A stretch of 64,000 nt of DNA from an uncultured Roseobacter sp. (GCF_947491795.1 NZ_CANLKW010000005.1:62001-126000); one strand, 5' to 3'. Numbered from the stretch's first letter, positions 16,659 through 25,952 are shown. The notes: generated by a model from the sequence alone, not told the origin. Numbers and translations: made by a program.

Positions 16659-17009
16659 ATGTCCGAAAACATCCATCCGCTCGCCCCGCATCACCTGCCG
16701 CACTGGTTTGCCAGCGCTGATGGTGGCGACGGGCTGTTCACCATCATGGTCATCTTTGTGCTGGGCCTCATTCTGTTGCTGGGTGTCGCCTATTTCACCT
16801 TGCATGCCCTGCCGGAACGGATGGCGCACAAGAGCAACTCGGCACAGCTGCAGCTGATTTCGATCCTGTGTATGCTGGCGCTCTTTACGCACAACAATCT
16901 CTTCTGGGTCGGCGCGCTGGTGCTGGCCGCGTTCCGGCCACCGGATCTGGCGGCGCCGCTGAATTCCATGGCGCAGTCCCTCCAGAACCTTGTGAGCCGG
17001 GAGCGCTGA
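16659..17009 (+). CDS. Small inner-membrane protein
   Basis: A 116-residue protein with two clear transmembrane segments (IMVIFVLGLILLLGVAYFTL, then SILCMLALF with WVGALVLAAF) and a short polar C-terminus. The ATG at 16659 follows TTGAGG. The stop is one base before the ATG of the HlyD-like gene, so the two are co-translated. Its position before a membrane fusion protein recalls the E. coli yiaW-yiaV pair (DUF3302 and HlyD family), but sequence similarity to DUF3302 could not be confirmed by eye. Function unknown, probably a partner of the following protein. Confidence 0.75.
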   Translation: MSENIHPLAPHHLPHWFASADGGDGLFTIMVIFVLGLILLLGVAYFTLHALPERMAHKSNSAQLQLISILCMLALFTHNNLFWVGALVLAAFRPPDLAAPLNSMAQSLQNLVSRER

Positions 17010-17010
17010 G

Positions 17011-18243
17011 ATGCTGGAACTGATCATCTGTTCGCTGGTCACGATCCTGCCGGATTATCTGCTGAGACGTCAGTTTCAGGGCAAACGCTGGGGAGATCAG
17101 ATCAATTTCTTTACCGTCTGGTACGAGCTGCGCTGGGGCATCACGCTCTGTGCGATGCTGACAATCAGTCTGATCACAATCGTCTTTTACTATCACCCGA
17201 CCACCTCCAGCGTCGCGTCGTTTTTCCGGACGGTCACCATCCTGTCCGAGGCCGGGGGGCGTGTGGAGGAGATCTATGTAGAGAACAATCAGCGCGTTCA
17301 GGCCGGTGACCCGGTGTTCCGGCTGGACAGCAGCCGCCAGGAGGCGGCCCGTGAAACCGCGCTGCGCCAGATCGGCGAGGCTGATGCAGCGCTGACGCTG
17401 GCGCAATCAGACCGGGCTGCCGCCATCGGCACGCTGGATCAGGCGCGCGCCGCCTACAGGCAGACCTTTGAGGATCTGGAGCGTCGCCGGACGCTGCAGG
17501 AGCGCGGCTCGACCGCTGTGTCGGCGCAGGAAGTGCAGAGCCTGGAAAACGAACTGGACGTCCGTCAGGGGGCACTGGATGCCGCCGAAGCAGGCGTGGC
17601 CGCGGTGGATGCCACCATTTCCGTTCTGTTGCCCGCACAGCGCGCGGTTGCCGAAGCTGCCCTGGAGCAGGCGGAGGTCGAGATCGAAAAGCTGACCGTC
17701 TATGCCGGTACCTCGGGCACGATCGAGCAGTTTACCCTGCGCAAGGGCGATATCGTCAGCCCGGTGCTGCGCCCGGCGGGTATTCTGGTGCCGGAAGGTG
17801 CCGGGCAGGGACGGTTCCAGGCAGGCTTTCCGCAGATATCCGCCCAGGTGATCAGGCCCGGTGGCGTGGCGGAGATCATGTGTGTGTCCAAACCTTTTAC
17901 GGTGATCCCCATGGTGATCACGGATGTGCAGGACGTGATTGCAGCGGGCCAGATCCGCCCGTCAGACCGGCTGGCGGATGCGCAGTTTCAGGGCGCACCA
18001 GGCACGGTCACGGCCTTTATGGAACCTATCTATGAGGGCCAGACAGATGACATCCCGCCCGGCAGCCGCTGTGTGGCGACGGCCTATACCAACAATCATG
18101 ACCGGCTGGATGATCCCGACCTGAGCACGGGGCGCTGGATTTTCATGCATGTGGTCGACACGGTGGGCGTGGTTCATGCAGCGGGGCTGCGTATCCAGTC
18201 GATCCTGCTGCCGTTGCAGACGCTGGTCTTTACCGGGCACTGA
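17011..18243 (+). CDS. HlyD-family membrane fusion (periplasmic adaptor) protein
   Basis: A 410-residue adaptor with a hydrophobic N-terminus, including a transmembrane helix near residues 44-61 (ITLCAMLTISLITIVFYY). A first lipoyl half-motif follows (GGRVEEIYVENNQRVQAGDPV), then a long alpha-helical hairpin at about 105-230 rich in Ala, Glu and Gln, and the second lipoyl half (GTIEQFTLRKGDIV). Such proteins link inner-membrane exporters to the outer membrane. No ABC, RND or MFS partner or outer-membrane channel is encoded next to it, which resembles the YiaV/YibH group of orphan adaptors. It is one base downstream of the small membrane protein. Confidence 0.85.
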   Translation: MLELIICSLVTILPDYLLRRQFQGKRWGDQINFFTVWYELRWGITLCAMLTISLITIVFYYHPTTSSVASFFRTVTILSEAGGRVEEIYVENNQRVQAGDPVFRLDSSRQEAARETALRQIGEADAALTLAQSDRAAAIGTLDQARAAYRQTFEDLERRRTLQERGSTAVSAQEVQSLENELDVRQGALDAAEAGVAAVDATISVLLPAQRAVAEAALEQAEVEIEKLTVYAGTSGTIEQFTLRKGDIVSPVLRPAGILVPEGAGQGRFQAGFPQISAQVIRPGGVAEIMCVSKPFTVIPMVITDVQDVIAAGQIRPSDRLADAQFQGAPGTVTAFMEPIYEGQTDDIPPGSRCVATAYTNNHDRLDDPDLSTGRWIFMHVVDTVGVVHAAGLRIQSILLPLQTLVFTGH

Positions 18244-18341
18244 ACGGTCGCGCCCTGGTGGGTGCGGCGCGGTGCAGGGCAGACTTGTTGACTTGGACCC
18301 GCGCTTACTTTCCGATGGACCGGGCGGATTGGAGATTTCCC

Positions 18342-20354
18342 TTGCCCTTGTCGCATAAGTCCATCGATGCAGCATCCAGCGCTGTTTCCCTGCTGACGGC
18401 GGTGGTTGGCTTTGCCACGTCCCCGGGCCTGTCGAGCGGCGCGCGGCTGTTCGGCCAGTCCGCCTCGATCCTGAAGAAGACGGTTGCCGATACAAGCCCG
18501 CCGGGTCTGGTGGATCAGCTGGGCCGGGATCTTGCGGAGAAGCTGGCGCATCAACCGGCCGACCGGCAGCTTGTCGTGGCACAGATGATCGAGCAAAGCG
18601 TGCCCGACGAGGAGGCTTTTGTCAGCGGTGCGTTGTCTGCGGCAAGGGTTATGGCGCAGATGCAGAAGGTTCTGGCCGGGAAGGCCGCGTCGAACCCGGC
18701 GATGTCGGAGTTTGGCGACCCGGTCAATCTGGCGCTCTTTGAGGACTGTGTGACGCCGGTGATCGAAGATCTGCTCTCCAGCCCCGGGTTTGTCGGGACG
18801 CTGGCACCCGGGATCGCCCGGCAGACACTGGACAGGCTCGAATCCATTGCCGAAGGTCAGACGGAGCAGACCGCAAAGCTGGGCGATCTGCAGTCCGGTC
18901 AGGACGACCTGCGGGCCGGTCTGGCAGAGCAAAAGGCGCTGCTGGCGCAGTTGCTGGAGCGTTCCGGCGGCGCAGGCGGGCTGTTGTCGCAGCCCGAGGC
19001 ACTGGGGCGCGATGACTTGCAGACGCTTGCAGGTTTGTTCGGTGGTGACCCGGACTGCAGCCCGTCTGAGCTCATGCAGTTTATCCGCAGCAAAGCAGAG
19101 GAATACCAGGAATTCCGGCGCCAGACAGGTGCCATTGATGACAGGCTGACACAGCTCGCAACTCTCAAGGCGTCTGCCGACGAAGCCGCCGCAGCACTGG
19201 ATTTCGAGGGTGTGGAGGAATACCTGGCCCGCATTGATGATGTGCAGACCGAAATTGCGGCAGAAACCAAAGAGGTCAGGGCGCGCAATGCGCTGTTGCG
19301 CGGAGAGGTGGAACAAGCCTTTCATCTGCTCTGTGCGGCAGCGGACAGTTTTGGCGGCAGTGATCCGCTGGGGCCGGCGCGCCGGATGTTTTTTACCTCT
19401 GTGCCTGTCCTTAATGAACACTGGGAGCGATTTGGCGGGGACAGTCCCGCCTTTTCTGTCGAGATGGCGCGCGGTGCCCTGACGCAGGACCTTGCAGAGC
19501 GCGATCCGCTTTTGTGGGACATGGGCCGGCATGCGTTGGGCGCGTCGCTCGCATTTCTGGGGGTCGGCACGGGTGGTGAGGCGGGTCGGGTGTTTCTGGA
19601 GGAAGCCGTTGAGGAACTGACCGATGTCAGAGACGCGCTGCTGGGTTTGGAACTGGAAGAGGGGGATCTGGCTGCGGGCTTTAAAAGCGGATTTCTGACC
19701 GATCTGGGCTATGCGCTGCGGTACCTTGGACAGGGCACAAAGGGCCCGGAGGGCGAGGCTTACCTGCACCGGGCGATTGAAACCTATAAGCAGGGGCTGT
19801 CCTTCGGCAGTGCGGTCGCCTCTCCCGGGGCCTACTGTGCGACGCTGCATATCAACATCGGCAATGCGTATATGGACCTGGCGGAGCGCGGCACCGGGCA
19901 GGCCCTTGTGGCCCATCGGCGCGAGGCGCTTGAAAACTATCGCAAAGCGCTGGATTACACCCGCGCAGGTAAGGTTGAGCCGTTCGAAACGGCACGGGCG
20001 GCCAAAAACCTGGCCAGTGCGCTGCTCCACATTTCCAGGTCCGCAGATGCCGGAGAGGCGCCGGGGATGCTGGAACGGTCTGTCGTTTTGTTCGAAGAGG
20101 CCATCGGGATATGGCAGCGCGAGGATTTTCCGGTACAGACCCTGGGCGCGCTGCAGGGGCTGGCTTTCTCGCAGGCGCTGCTGGTCAATCATACCGATGA
20201 CCCGGCACAGGAGATGCAGCTGATCACGGCGGCTGTTACAAACTGTGACGCCGCGATCGACATCTGCCGCCGGATTGGTGATCCCGCAAGCGAAGAGGCC
20301 CTGCGCGGTATGCGACGGGATTTTGTAAAAACGCGGGATTCTGAGACGGGCTGA
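18342..20354 (+). CDS. TPR-repeat protein of unknown function
   Basis: About 670 residues, soluble, with no signal peptide. The middle (about 165-330) is rich in Glu, Gln and Ala and is probably coiled coil. The second half contains tetratricopeptide-like helices, for example around YLHRAIETYKQGL, HRREALENYRKALDYTRAG and ERSVVLFEEAIGIWQ. TTG at 18342 is proposed as start because GGAGA sits six bases before it. ATG at 18315 and GTG at 18258 are in frame but lack a ribosome-binding site. It follows the adaptor gene by about 100 bases and may belong to the same unit. It could be a scaffold or sensor, but no catalytic domain is recognised. Confidence 0.7.
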   Translation: MPLSHKSIDAASSAVSLLTAVVGFATSPGLSSGARLFGQSASILKKTVADTSPPGLVDQLGRDLAEKLAHQPADRQLVVAQMIEQSVPDEEAFVSGALSAARVMAQMQKVLAGKAASNPAMSEFGDPVNLALFEDCVTPVIEDLLSSPGFVGTLAPGIARQTLDRLESIAEGQTEQTAKLGDLQSGQDDLRAGLAEQKALLAQLLERSGGAGGLLSQPEALGRDDLQTLAGLFGGDPDCSPSELMQFIRSKAEEYQEFRRQTGAIDDRLTQLATLKASADEAAAALDFEGVEEYLARIDDVQTEIAAETKEVRARNALLRGEVEQAFHLLCAAADSFGGSDPLGPARRMFFTSVPVLNEHWERFGGDSPAFSVEMARGALTQDLAERDPLLWDMGRHALGASLAFLGVGTGGEAGRVFLEEAVEELTDVRDALLGLELEEGDLAAGFKSGFLTDLGYALRYLGQGTKGPEGEAYLHRAIETYKQGLSFGSAVASPGAYCATLHINIGNAYMDLAERGTGQALVAHRREALENYRKALDYTRAGKVEPFETARAAKNLASALLHISRSADAGEAPGMLERSVVLFEEAIGIWQREDFPVQTLGALQGLAFSQALLVNHTDDPAQEMQLITAAVTNCDAAIDICRRIGDPASEEALRGMRRDFVKTRDSETG

Positions 20355-20451
20355 CGGGTGTTTTCGGGTCCGAAGCGGCGCCCGGTGCGGTGCTGTTCGT
20401 CTATGGTTCGGCCTGTGACGGCCGTCAGCCGCGGTTTCGACGCCTGTCCGG

Positions 20452-21429
20452 TTACCGCCGCCGCACGGGGGCGCGGGAAATGACCCGGGCCTTTTGCTTT
20501 TCGCGCAGGAACACAAACAGGCCGGAGCCCAGGATCAGTGCGATACCGGCCCAGACTTCCCACACCGGCAGATCGCCAAAGATGATCCAGCCCCAGAAGA
20601 CGGCCATCGGCAGGCCGACATATTCGAAAGGGGCCACGGTGGCGGCATCGGCCACACGGTAGGCCTGGCTGAGGCAATAGCCGATTACGGCTGCATTCGC
20701 CCCCATCCCCAGCAGCCAGATCCGGTCGGCCCCTGTGGGCCAGATCCAGGCGCGCAGCAAAAACTGCATCGAGGGATCGGTCAGACCGGTGGCAAAACGT
20801 CCGTCACCGGCGACCAGGAAAAACGCCACCGACACCACGATAAAGGCCAGCTGCACATAGACCGAGAGGGCGGAGGCTTTGCTTTCGACCCCCAGTTTGC
20901 GGGTCATCAGCTGGTTGAGCGCATAGGTCAGCGCGGCGAGCACCGGCAGCAGAAGCACCAGACGCGAGGCCTGCAATTCGCCCGCATCAGCCCAGGGCCG
21001 CTGCATGATCACCACACCGGCAAAGCCCACCAGAACGGCGGCCATGCGCATCGGCCCGACCTTTTCGCCGAGGATCGGGATCGACAGGAGGGTGATCATG
21101 AGGGGGGCCGCAAAAAACAACGCTGTGGCATCTGCCAGCGGAATCGCGGCCAGAGCGGCAAAAAAGCTCATATTGGCGACGACGATCAGCAGACCCCGGA
21201 TGGCATGCAGCACGGGCCTGCGGGTTTTCAGGATGCGCCAGCCGCCCTCCATCCGGATCAGGAACAGCGTGAAAATCAAACCGACAAAGGAGCGGATAAA
21301 GACGATTTCATGCAGCGGATAGCCGCCCGAGAGCTGTTTGATCAGCATATCGTTGAGCGAGATCGCAACCACACCGCCGAGCACGAAGGCGATGCCGGTT
21401 GCGGCGTTGTTCGGGGCGTGGTCTGTCAT
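20452..21429 (-). CDS. EamA/DMT family transporter
   Basis: A membrane protein of about 325 residues with ten hydrophobic segments arranged as two EamA repeats. The first begins GIAFVLGGVVAISLNDMLIK and the second covers the region from LTYALNQLMTRKLG to GLFVFLREK. The pattern resembles S-adenosylmethionine or nucleotide-sugar type DMT carriers of alphaproteobacteria, but the substrate cannot be assigned. Two close ATG codons (21441 and 21429) are possible starts and neither has a strong ribosome-binding site. It converges on the TPR gene and is divergent from the CoxG-like gene. Confidence 0.85.
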   Translation of the reverse strand: MTDHAPNNAATGIAFVLGGVVAISLNDMLIKQLSGGYPLHEIVFIRSFVGLIFTLFLIRMEGGWRILKTRRPVLHAIRGLLIVVANMSFFAALAAIPLADATALFFAAPLMITLLSIPILGEKVGPMRMAAVLVGFAGVVIMQRPWADAGELQASRLVLLLPVLAALTYALNQLMTRKLGVESKASALSVYVQLAFIVVSVAFFLVAGDGRFATGLTDPSMQFLLRAWIWPTGADRIWLLGMGANAAVIGYCLSQAYRVADAATVAPFEYVGLPMAVFWGWIIFGDLPVWEVWAGIALILGSGLFVFLREKQKARVISRAPVRRR

Positions 21430-21558
21430 ACCGGCGGGCATATCAGCTTTGCCGGGGCCGTCGCGACGGAAAACGACATTGCGGCAAAACCGGTTGGCGT
21501 GCCCCGCGCGCATGGGGTACGTTTGCCATGGCCGGATCAACAACAGGGAGATGCCCGG

Positions 21559-22071
21559 ATGCAGATGTCAGACACGCGCCAGATCGCCGCCACGCCGGAG
21601 GAAGTTTACGCCGCATTGCTGTCGCCGGAGGTGCTCAAAGCCTGTGTGCCGGGCGCCCAGGAGGTGACAGGCTCGCCCGAGGAAGGATTTGAGGCCGTTG
21701 TGGTGCAGAAGGTCGGGCCGGTAAAGGCCACGTTCAAAGGGGCGGTGACCCTGTCGGATATGGTGCCGGGCCGGTCGCTGACCATCAGCGGCGAGGGCAA
21801 GGGAGGTGCTGCCGGTTTTGCCAAAGGTGGTGCGGATGTGAGAATGGAAGCGGCCGGTGGCGGCACCGCGCTGAGTTACGATGTGGAGGCCAAGGTCGGC
21901 GGCAAGCTGGCGCAGCTTGGCAGCCGCATCATCGACGGTTTTGCCAAAAAAATGGCGGATCAGTTTTTCACCACGCTGCAGGAAACGCTGGAGGGCCCGG
22001 CAGAGCCTGGTGATGAGGAACCGGAGGCTGAGAAGAAAAGCTGGCTGAAGCGCGTCACCGGCAAGGGGTGA
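21559..22071 (+). CDS. CoxG family (SRPBCC) protein
   Basis: A 170-residue protein of the carbon monoxide dehydrogenase subunit G family, a START-like fold with an internal hydrophobic cavity. Typical stretches are TPEEVYAALLSPEVLKACVPG at the N-terminus, VGPVKATFKGAVTL in the middle and KLAQLGSRIIDGFAKKMADQ in the C-terminal helix, followed by an acidic then basic tail. The start has CAGGGAG upstream. No coxMSL genes are next to it, so CO oxidation is not implied. In many alphaproteobacteria such genes stand alone and are linked to membrane anchoring of molybdenum hydroxylases. Confidence 0.82.
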   Translation: MQMSDTRQIAATPEEVYAALLSPEVLKACVPGAQEVTGSPEEGFEAVVVQKVGPVKATFKGAVTLSDMVPGRSLTISGEGKGGAAGFAKGGADVRMEAAGGGTALSYDVEAKVGGKLAQLGSRIIDGFAKKMADQFFTTLQETLEGPAEPGDEEPEAEKKSWLKRVTGKG

Positions 22072-22253
22072 GCGGGACGGCAGATGCCGGGATTTTGAGT
22101 ATTTCCGGAAGGGTGAAGGGGGAACGCGCCGCGCAGGGCCGGCGGGCGCGTTTCGCGGCCAGGTGCACAGAGCCCGGGTAAACTGTGCGTCAGCGCGCTG
22201 TTCTTTGGGGGCGGTCGTCTTTAGGGAAGCGGAAAGCGCTGGGAGGGTGCGAC

Positions 22254-23195
22254 ATGTCAGCAATTCTGGAAATCACGGGTCTGCGCAAGTCCTATGCGGA
22301 CGGGTTTGAAGCGCTCAAAGGCGTCGATCTGGAGATCAGGAAGGGTGAGATCGTTGCCTTGCTTGGTCCTAACGGGGCGGGCAAGACAACGCTGATTTCA
22401 ACCGTTTGCGGGATAACCACGGCCACATCCGGCGATGTGAAAGTGGGCGGGCACTGCACGCTCCGGGACTACCGTGCGGCGCGCAGTATGATCGGTCTGG
22501 TGCCTCAGGAGATCAATCTGGAGCCCTTTGAGAAGGTGATCAACACGGTCCGGTTTTCGCGGGGTCTTTTCGGCAAACCCCGGAATGATGGCGCGATCGA
22601 GCGTATTCTGCGGCAGCTGTCGCTGTGGGACAAGCGCAACAATCAGATCCGCGCGCTTTCAGGAGGCATGAAGCGCCGGGTGCTGATCGCAAAGGCGCTG
22701 AGCCATGAGCCGCAGCTGCTGTTTCTGGATGAACCGACGGCCGGTGTCGATGTGGAACTGCGCAAGGACATGTGGGAGATTGTCGAGGGGCTCAAGGCCG
22801 CGGGTGTCACCATCGTTCTGACCACCCATTACATCGAAGAGGCCGAGGCCATTGCGGACCGCGTGGGGGTGATTGCGCGGGGCGAGATGCTGCTGATTGA
22901 GGACAAGGGTGCGCTGATGGCGCGGATGGGGCAAAAGCAGCTGGATGTGCAGCTCTCGGCCCCTCTGGAGACGGTGCCGGAAGCGCTGGCGGGGTATGAC
23001 CTGGTGCTGGGCAGCGACGGGCACACGCTGACCTACAGCTATGACACGCGCGCTGAGCGCACAGGGATTACCAAGCTGCTGCAGGATGTGAGCAGGGCAG
23101 GCCTGGTGCTGCGCGATGTGGTGACACGTCAGAGCAGCCTGGAGGATATCTTTGTCGATCTGGTGCACCGCGACGAAGAGGAGGAGACACCATGA
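22254..23195 (+). CDS. ABC transporter ATP-binding protein (YadG-like)
   Basis: A 313-residue ATPase with Walker A GPNGAGKTT, Q-loop VPQEIN, signature LSGGMKRR, Walker B LLFLDEPTAGVD and switch histidine in TTHYIEEAE, so it should be active. The C-terminal extension of about 90 residues is typical for ABC-2 type exporters of the YadG or drug-resistance group. GGGAGGG lies before the ATG. Its stop overlaps the start of the permease gene (ATGA). It probably drives export of a lipid-like or polymer substrate. Confidence 0.92.
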   Translation: MSAILEITGLRKSYADGFEALKGVDLEIRKGEIVALLGPNGAGKTTLISTVCGITTATSGDVKVGGHCTLRDYRAARSMIGLVPQEINLEPFEKVINTVRFSRGLFGKPRNDGAIERILRQLSLWDKRNNQIRALSGGMKRRVLIAKALSHEPQLLFLDEPTAGVDVELRKDMWEIVEGLKAAGVTIVLTTHYIEEAEAIADRVGVIARGEMLLIEDKGALMARMGQKQLDVQLSAPLETVPEALAGYDLVLGSDGHTLTYSYDTRAERTGITKLLQDVSRAGLVLRDVVTRQSSLEDIFVDLVHRDEEEETP

Positions 23196-23953
23196 ACCTG
23201 CTGGCCATACGGGCGATATTTCTGTTTGAGATGTCGCGGTTTTTCCGGACCCTGGCGCAGAGCCTGATCTCTCCGGTATTGTCCACATCGCTGTATTTTG
23301 TGGTCTTTGGGGCCGCGATCGGCAGCCGCATCCAGGAAGTTGAGGGGGTGAGCTATGGCGCGTTTATTGTGCCGGGACTGATCATGCTGTCGGTGATCAC
23401 TCAGGCGATTTCCAACGCCTCGTTCGGGATTTATTTTCCGAAGTTTATCGGCACGGTCTATGAGCTGCTCTCGGCGCCGGTCAGTTTTCTGGAGATTGTG
23501 GCGGGCTATGTCGGGGCTGCAGCGGCCAAGGCGCTGATCATCGGGGTGATTATCCTGACCACCTCTTTCTTTTTTGTGGATGTTCAGATTGCGCATCCGC
23601 TGGCGATGCTGGTGTTTCTGGTGCTGACCTGTGTGAGTTTCGCGCTGCTGGGGTTCATCATCGGCATCTGGGCGGGCAGTTTCGAGCAGCTGCAGCTGGT
23701 GCCGCTGCTGGTTGTGACCCCGCTGGTGTTTCTGGGGGGGGCGTTTTATTCCATCTCGATGCTGCCGCCGGTCTGGCAGACGATTTCCATGTTCAACCCG
23801 GTTGTATACCTGATCTCCGGGTTCCGCTGGGCGTTTTTTGAAACCTCGGATGTGCCGATTGGAATTTCCCTTTTTGCGATTGCGGGTTTCACAGCGCTCT
23901 GCCTCGCCGCGATCTGGTGGATTTTCAGAACCGGCTGGCGCATCCGGCAATAA
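23192..23953 (+). CDS. ABC-2 type transporter permease (YadH-like)
   Basis: A 253-residue inner-membrane permease with six hydrophobic segments and the ABC-2 layout: cytoplasmic N-terminal helix, FIVPGLIMLSVITQAISN, and near the end LVFLGGAFYSISMLPPVWQT. It overlaps the ATPase gene by four bases and forms a dimeric exporter with it. Substrate unknown. Confidence 0.9.
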   Translation: MNLLAIRAIFLFEMSRFFRTLAQSLISPVLSTSLYFVVFGAAIGSRIQEVEGVSYGAFIVPGLIMLSVITQAISNASFGIYFPKFIGTVYELLSAPVSFLEIVAGYVGAAAAKALIIGVIILTTSFFFVDVQIAHPLAMLVFLVLTCVSFALLGFIIGIWAGSFEQLQLVPLLVVTPLVFLGGAFYSISMLPPVWQTISMFNPVVYLISGFRWAFFETSDVPIGISLFAIAGFTALCLAAIWWIFRTGWRIRQ

Positions 23954-24023
23954 AGACGCAGGCTGAAAACTCTTGTGCCCGCGCGCCTTGTTTGGGTGCC
24001 TGGGGCGTTCTACATGGGGTCAC

Positions 24024-24821
24024 ATGAAACGCTGGATACCCTTTATGAAATCCGACCCGGAGGTGGCCGTTGTGCGCCTGTCGGGTATGATCAGCGCATC
24101 GGGGCGCGGCACGCTGAATGACGCCTCTCTCGCCCCCCTCATCGACAAGGCGTTTTCCCGCGGCAAACCGGCTGCGGTGGCTCTGCAGATCAATTCGCCG
24201 GGGGGCAGCCCGGTGCAGTCATCGCTGATCGGGGCGCGCATCCGCCGAATGGCCGAAGAAAAGAACGTGCCGGTTTTTGCCTTTGTCGAGGATGTTGCGG
24301 CCTCGGGCGGATACTGGCTGGCGTCGGCGGCTGACGAGATTTTTGCCGATGACAGCTCGGTTGTGGGCTCTGTCGGGGTGATCTCCGCCTCCTTTGGCGC
24401 GCATGAGCTGCTGGCGCGCTACGGGGTGGAACGGCGGGTCTATACAGCCGGCAGGTCGAAATCCATGCTGGATCCGTTCCGCCCGGAACAGCCGGAGGAT
24501 GTGGAACGCCTGAAAAGGCTGCTCGAAGACATCCACACAAACTTCAAGGAACATGTCACCCGCCGCCGGGGCGCAAGACTGGCAGAGGGCAGGGACCTTT
24601 TCACCGGAGAGGTCTGGCTGGGCCGCAGCGCGGTGGAGCTGGGTCTGATCGACGGGATCGGACACATGAAACCCGTTCTGCGCGACCGTTTTGGCGACAA
24701 GGTACGGTTCCGCTCTTATGGCGCGCGCAAATCCCTGTTGTCGCGCCTGGGCGCGCAGATGATGGATGATGCGCTTCAGTCCGTGGAAGAGCGCAGTGCC
24801 TTTGCGCAGTACGGGCTGTAA
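24024..24821 (+). CDS. S49 family peptidase (SppA/SohB-like)
   Basis: A 265-residue protease with the single S49 domain. The serine nucleophile is Ser94 in VAASGGYWLA and the lysine general base is Lys146 in the RSKSMLDPF stretch, giving the Ser-Lys dyad of SppA. INSPGGSP (57-63) shapes the oxyanion hole. It lacks an obvious transmembrane anchor, unlike SppA and SohB of enterobacteria, so it may be cytoplasmic or peripheral. The ATG at 24024 is used, with GGGG a few bases before it. Likely roles are signal-peptide or membrane-protein fragment digestion. Confidence 0.88.
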   Translation: MKRWIPFMKSDPEVAVVRLSGMISASGRGTLNDASLAPLIDKAFSRGKPAAVALQINSPGGSPVQSSLIGARIRRMAEEKNVPVFAFVEDVAASGGYWLASAADEIFADDSSVVGSVGVISASFGAHELLARYGVERRVYTAGRSKSMLDPFRPEQPEDVERLKRLLEDIHTNFKEHVTRRRGARLAEGRDLFTGEVWLGRSAVELGLIDGIGHMKPVLRDRFGDKVRFRSYGARKSLLSRLGAQMMDDALQSVEERSAFAQYGL

Positions 24822-24825
24822 CTGA

Positions 24826-24999
24826 ATGATTTTCAAGATTGTCACCCTTTTCCTCATCTTCATGGGCGTTCTGGCCATGTTTGGTAAAATGCATTGGCTG
24901 GGTGGCAAACGGCTGAAAAACGCAAAGTGCCGGGGATGCGGGCGCTACCGCATCGGACGCGGGCCCTGTGCCTGTGGTGCAGGGGGGCGTTCGTCATGA
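24826..24999 (+). CDS. 57-residue membrane-anchored zinc-ribbon-like small protein
   Basis: A short gene with an N-terminal transmembrane helix (residues 2-20, IFKIVTLFLIFMGVLAMFG), a basic linker (GGKRLKNAK) and four cysteines as CRGC (35-38) and CACG (48-51), spaced like a small zinc ribbon. It starts four bases after the S49 peptidase stop and its TGA overlaps the ATG of the antiporter gene, so it is embedded in an operon. That placement and the clear two-part design argue for a real gene. Function unknown. Confidence 0.75.
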   Translation: MIFKIVTLFLIFMGVLAMFGKMHWLGGKRLKNAKCRGCGRYRIGRGPCACGAGGRSS

Positions 25000-25952
25000 G
25001 CGACCTGATGCCCTGGCTGCTGTCGGGTCTTGGCCTTGTGATCCTGCTGCTCGCAGGGGACGCGCTGGTCAAGGGTGCCGTCAATCTGAGCCTGCGGTTG
25101 GGGGTGCCCGCACTGATCGTGTCACTGACGATTGTGGCCTTTGGAACCTCTGCACCGGAACTGCTGATCTCGATCCAGGCGGTGCTCGAAGGTGCCCCTG
25201 GTCTGGCGCTGGGGAATGTGGTCGGGTCCAACACAGCCAATATCCTGATGGTACTCGGAGTGCCGGCGATCCTGGCCGCGATGCACACCGGCGAATGCAA
25301 TACCCGCAAGACCTATAATTTCATGATCCTCGCATCGCTGCTGTTTATCGGGCTGGCGTACCGGGGGGTCTTTGACTGGATCGCCGGTGTTGTACTGCTT
25401 GCAGCTCTGGCGCTGGTGCTGGGGGATGCTTTTCGCGATGCGCACCAGCACCGCAATGCCTGCAAGGGGGACGACGCGGAAGAGCCCGAGGGTGCGGACC
25501 CGGATATGCCGGGCTGGCGCATCGGGGTGTTTCTGGTGCTGGGTCTTATCGGTCTGCCGCTGGGGGCGGACCTGCTGGTGGACAACGCCACCATCATCGC
25601 GCGCGAATACGGCGTGTCGGACACGGTGATCGGCCTGACGCTGGTGGCCATCGGGACATCGCTGCCGGAGCTGGCAACGACAACCATGGCGGCGCTGCGC
25701 CGCCAGGCCGACGTGGCGCTGGGGAATGTGATCGGGTCGAACATGTTCAACCTGCTGGCCATCATCGGGATTGCGAGCCTGGTCGGACCCATTCCGGTCG
25801 ATCCGGAATTCCTGCGGTTTGATCTGTGGGTGATGCTGGGGGCGTCGCTGCTGCTGGCCGTCTTTGTCTATGGCAACAGAGACATCACCCGGGGCTGGGG
25901 CATTCTGCTGACGGCCCTCTATGGCGGCTATATGCTGCTGTTGCTGAGCTGA
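24996..25952 (+). CDS. Calcium/sodium antiporter (CaCA family, YrbG-like)
   Basis: A 318-residue inner-membrane exchanger made of two inverted repeats. Each carries the family alpha motifs: AFGTSAPEL with GNVVGSNTAN in the first, AIGTSLPEL with GNVIGSNMFN in the second. The acidic residues in these motifs bind the cation. An acidic cytoplasmic loop (CKGDDAEEPEGADPD) separates the halves. The ATG at 24996 overlaps the stop of the small zinc-ribbon gene. It probably exports Ca2+ or exchanges Na+/H+. Confidence 0.9.
   Translation: MSDLMPWLLSGLGLVILLLAGDALVKGAVNLSLRLGVPALIVSLTIVAFGTSAPELLISIQAVLEGAPGLALGNVVGSNTANILMVLGVPAILAAMHTGECNTRKTYNFMILASLLFIGLAYRGVFDWIAGVVLLAALALVLGDAFRDAHQHRNACKGDDAEEPEGADPDMPGWRIGVFLVLGLIGLPLGADLLVDNATIIAREYGVSDTVIGLTLVAIGTSLPELATTTMAALRRQADVALGNVIGSNMFNLLAIIGIASLVGPIPVDPEFLRFDLWVMLGASLLLAVFVYGNRDITRGWGILLTALYGGYMLLLLS

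Noticed and set aside
18174..20516. 780-codon minus-strand open frame opposite the TPR protein gene
   Set aside because: Longer than the plus-strand gene but Cys/Arg/Gln-rich without domains, and it runs into neighbouring genes. High-GC DNA often gives such antisense frames.
20494..21558. N-terminal extension of the CoxG-like frame
   Set aside because: It is antisense to the EamA transporter, and homology and a ribosome-binding site both place the start at 21559.
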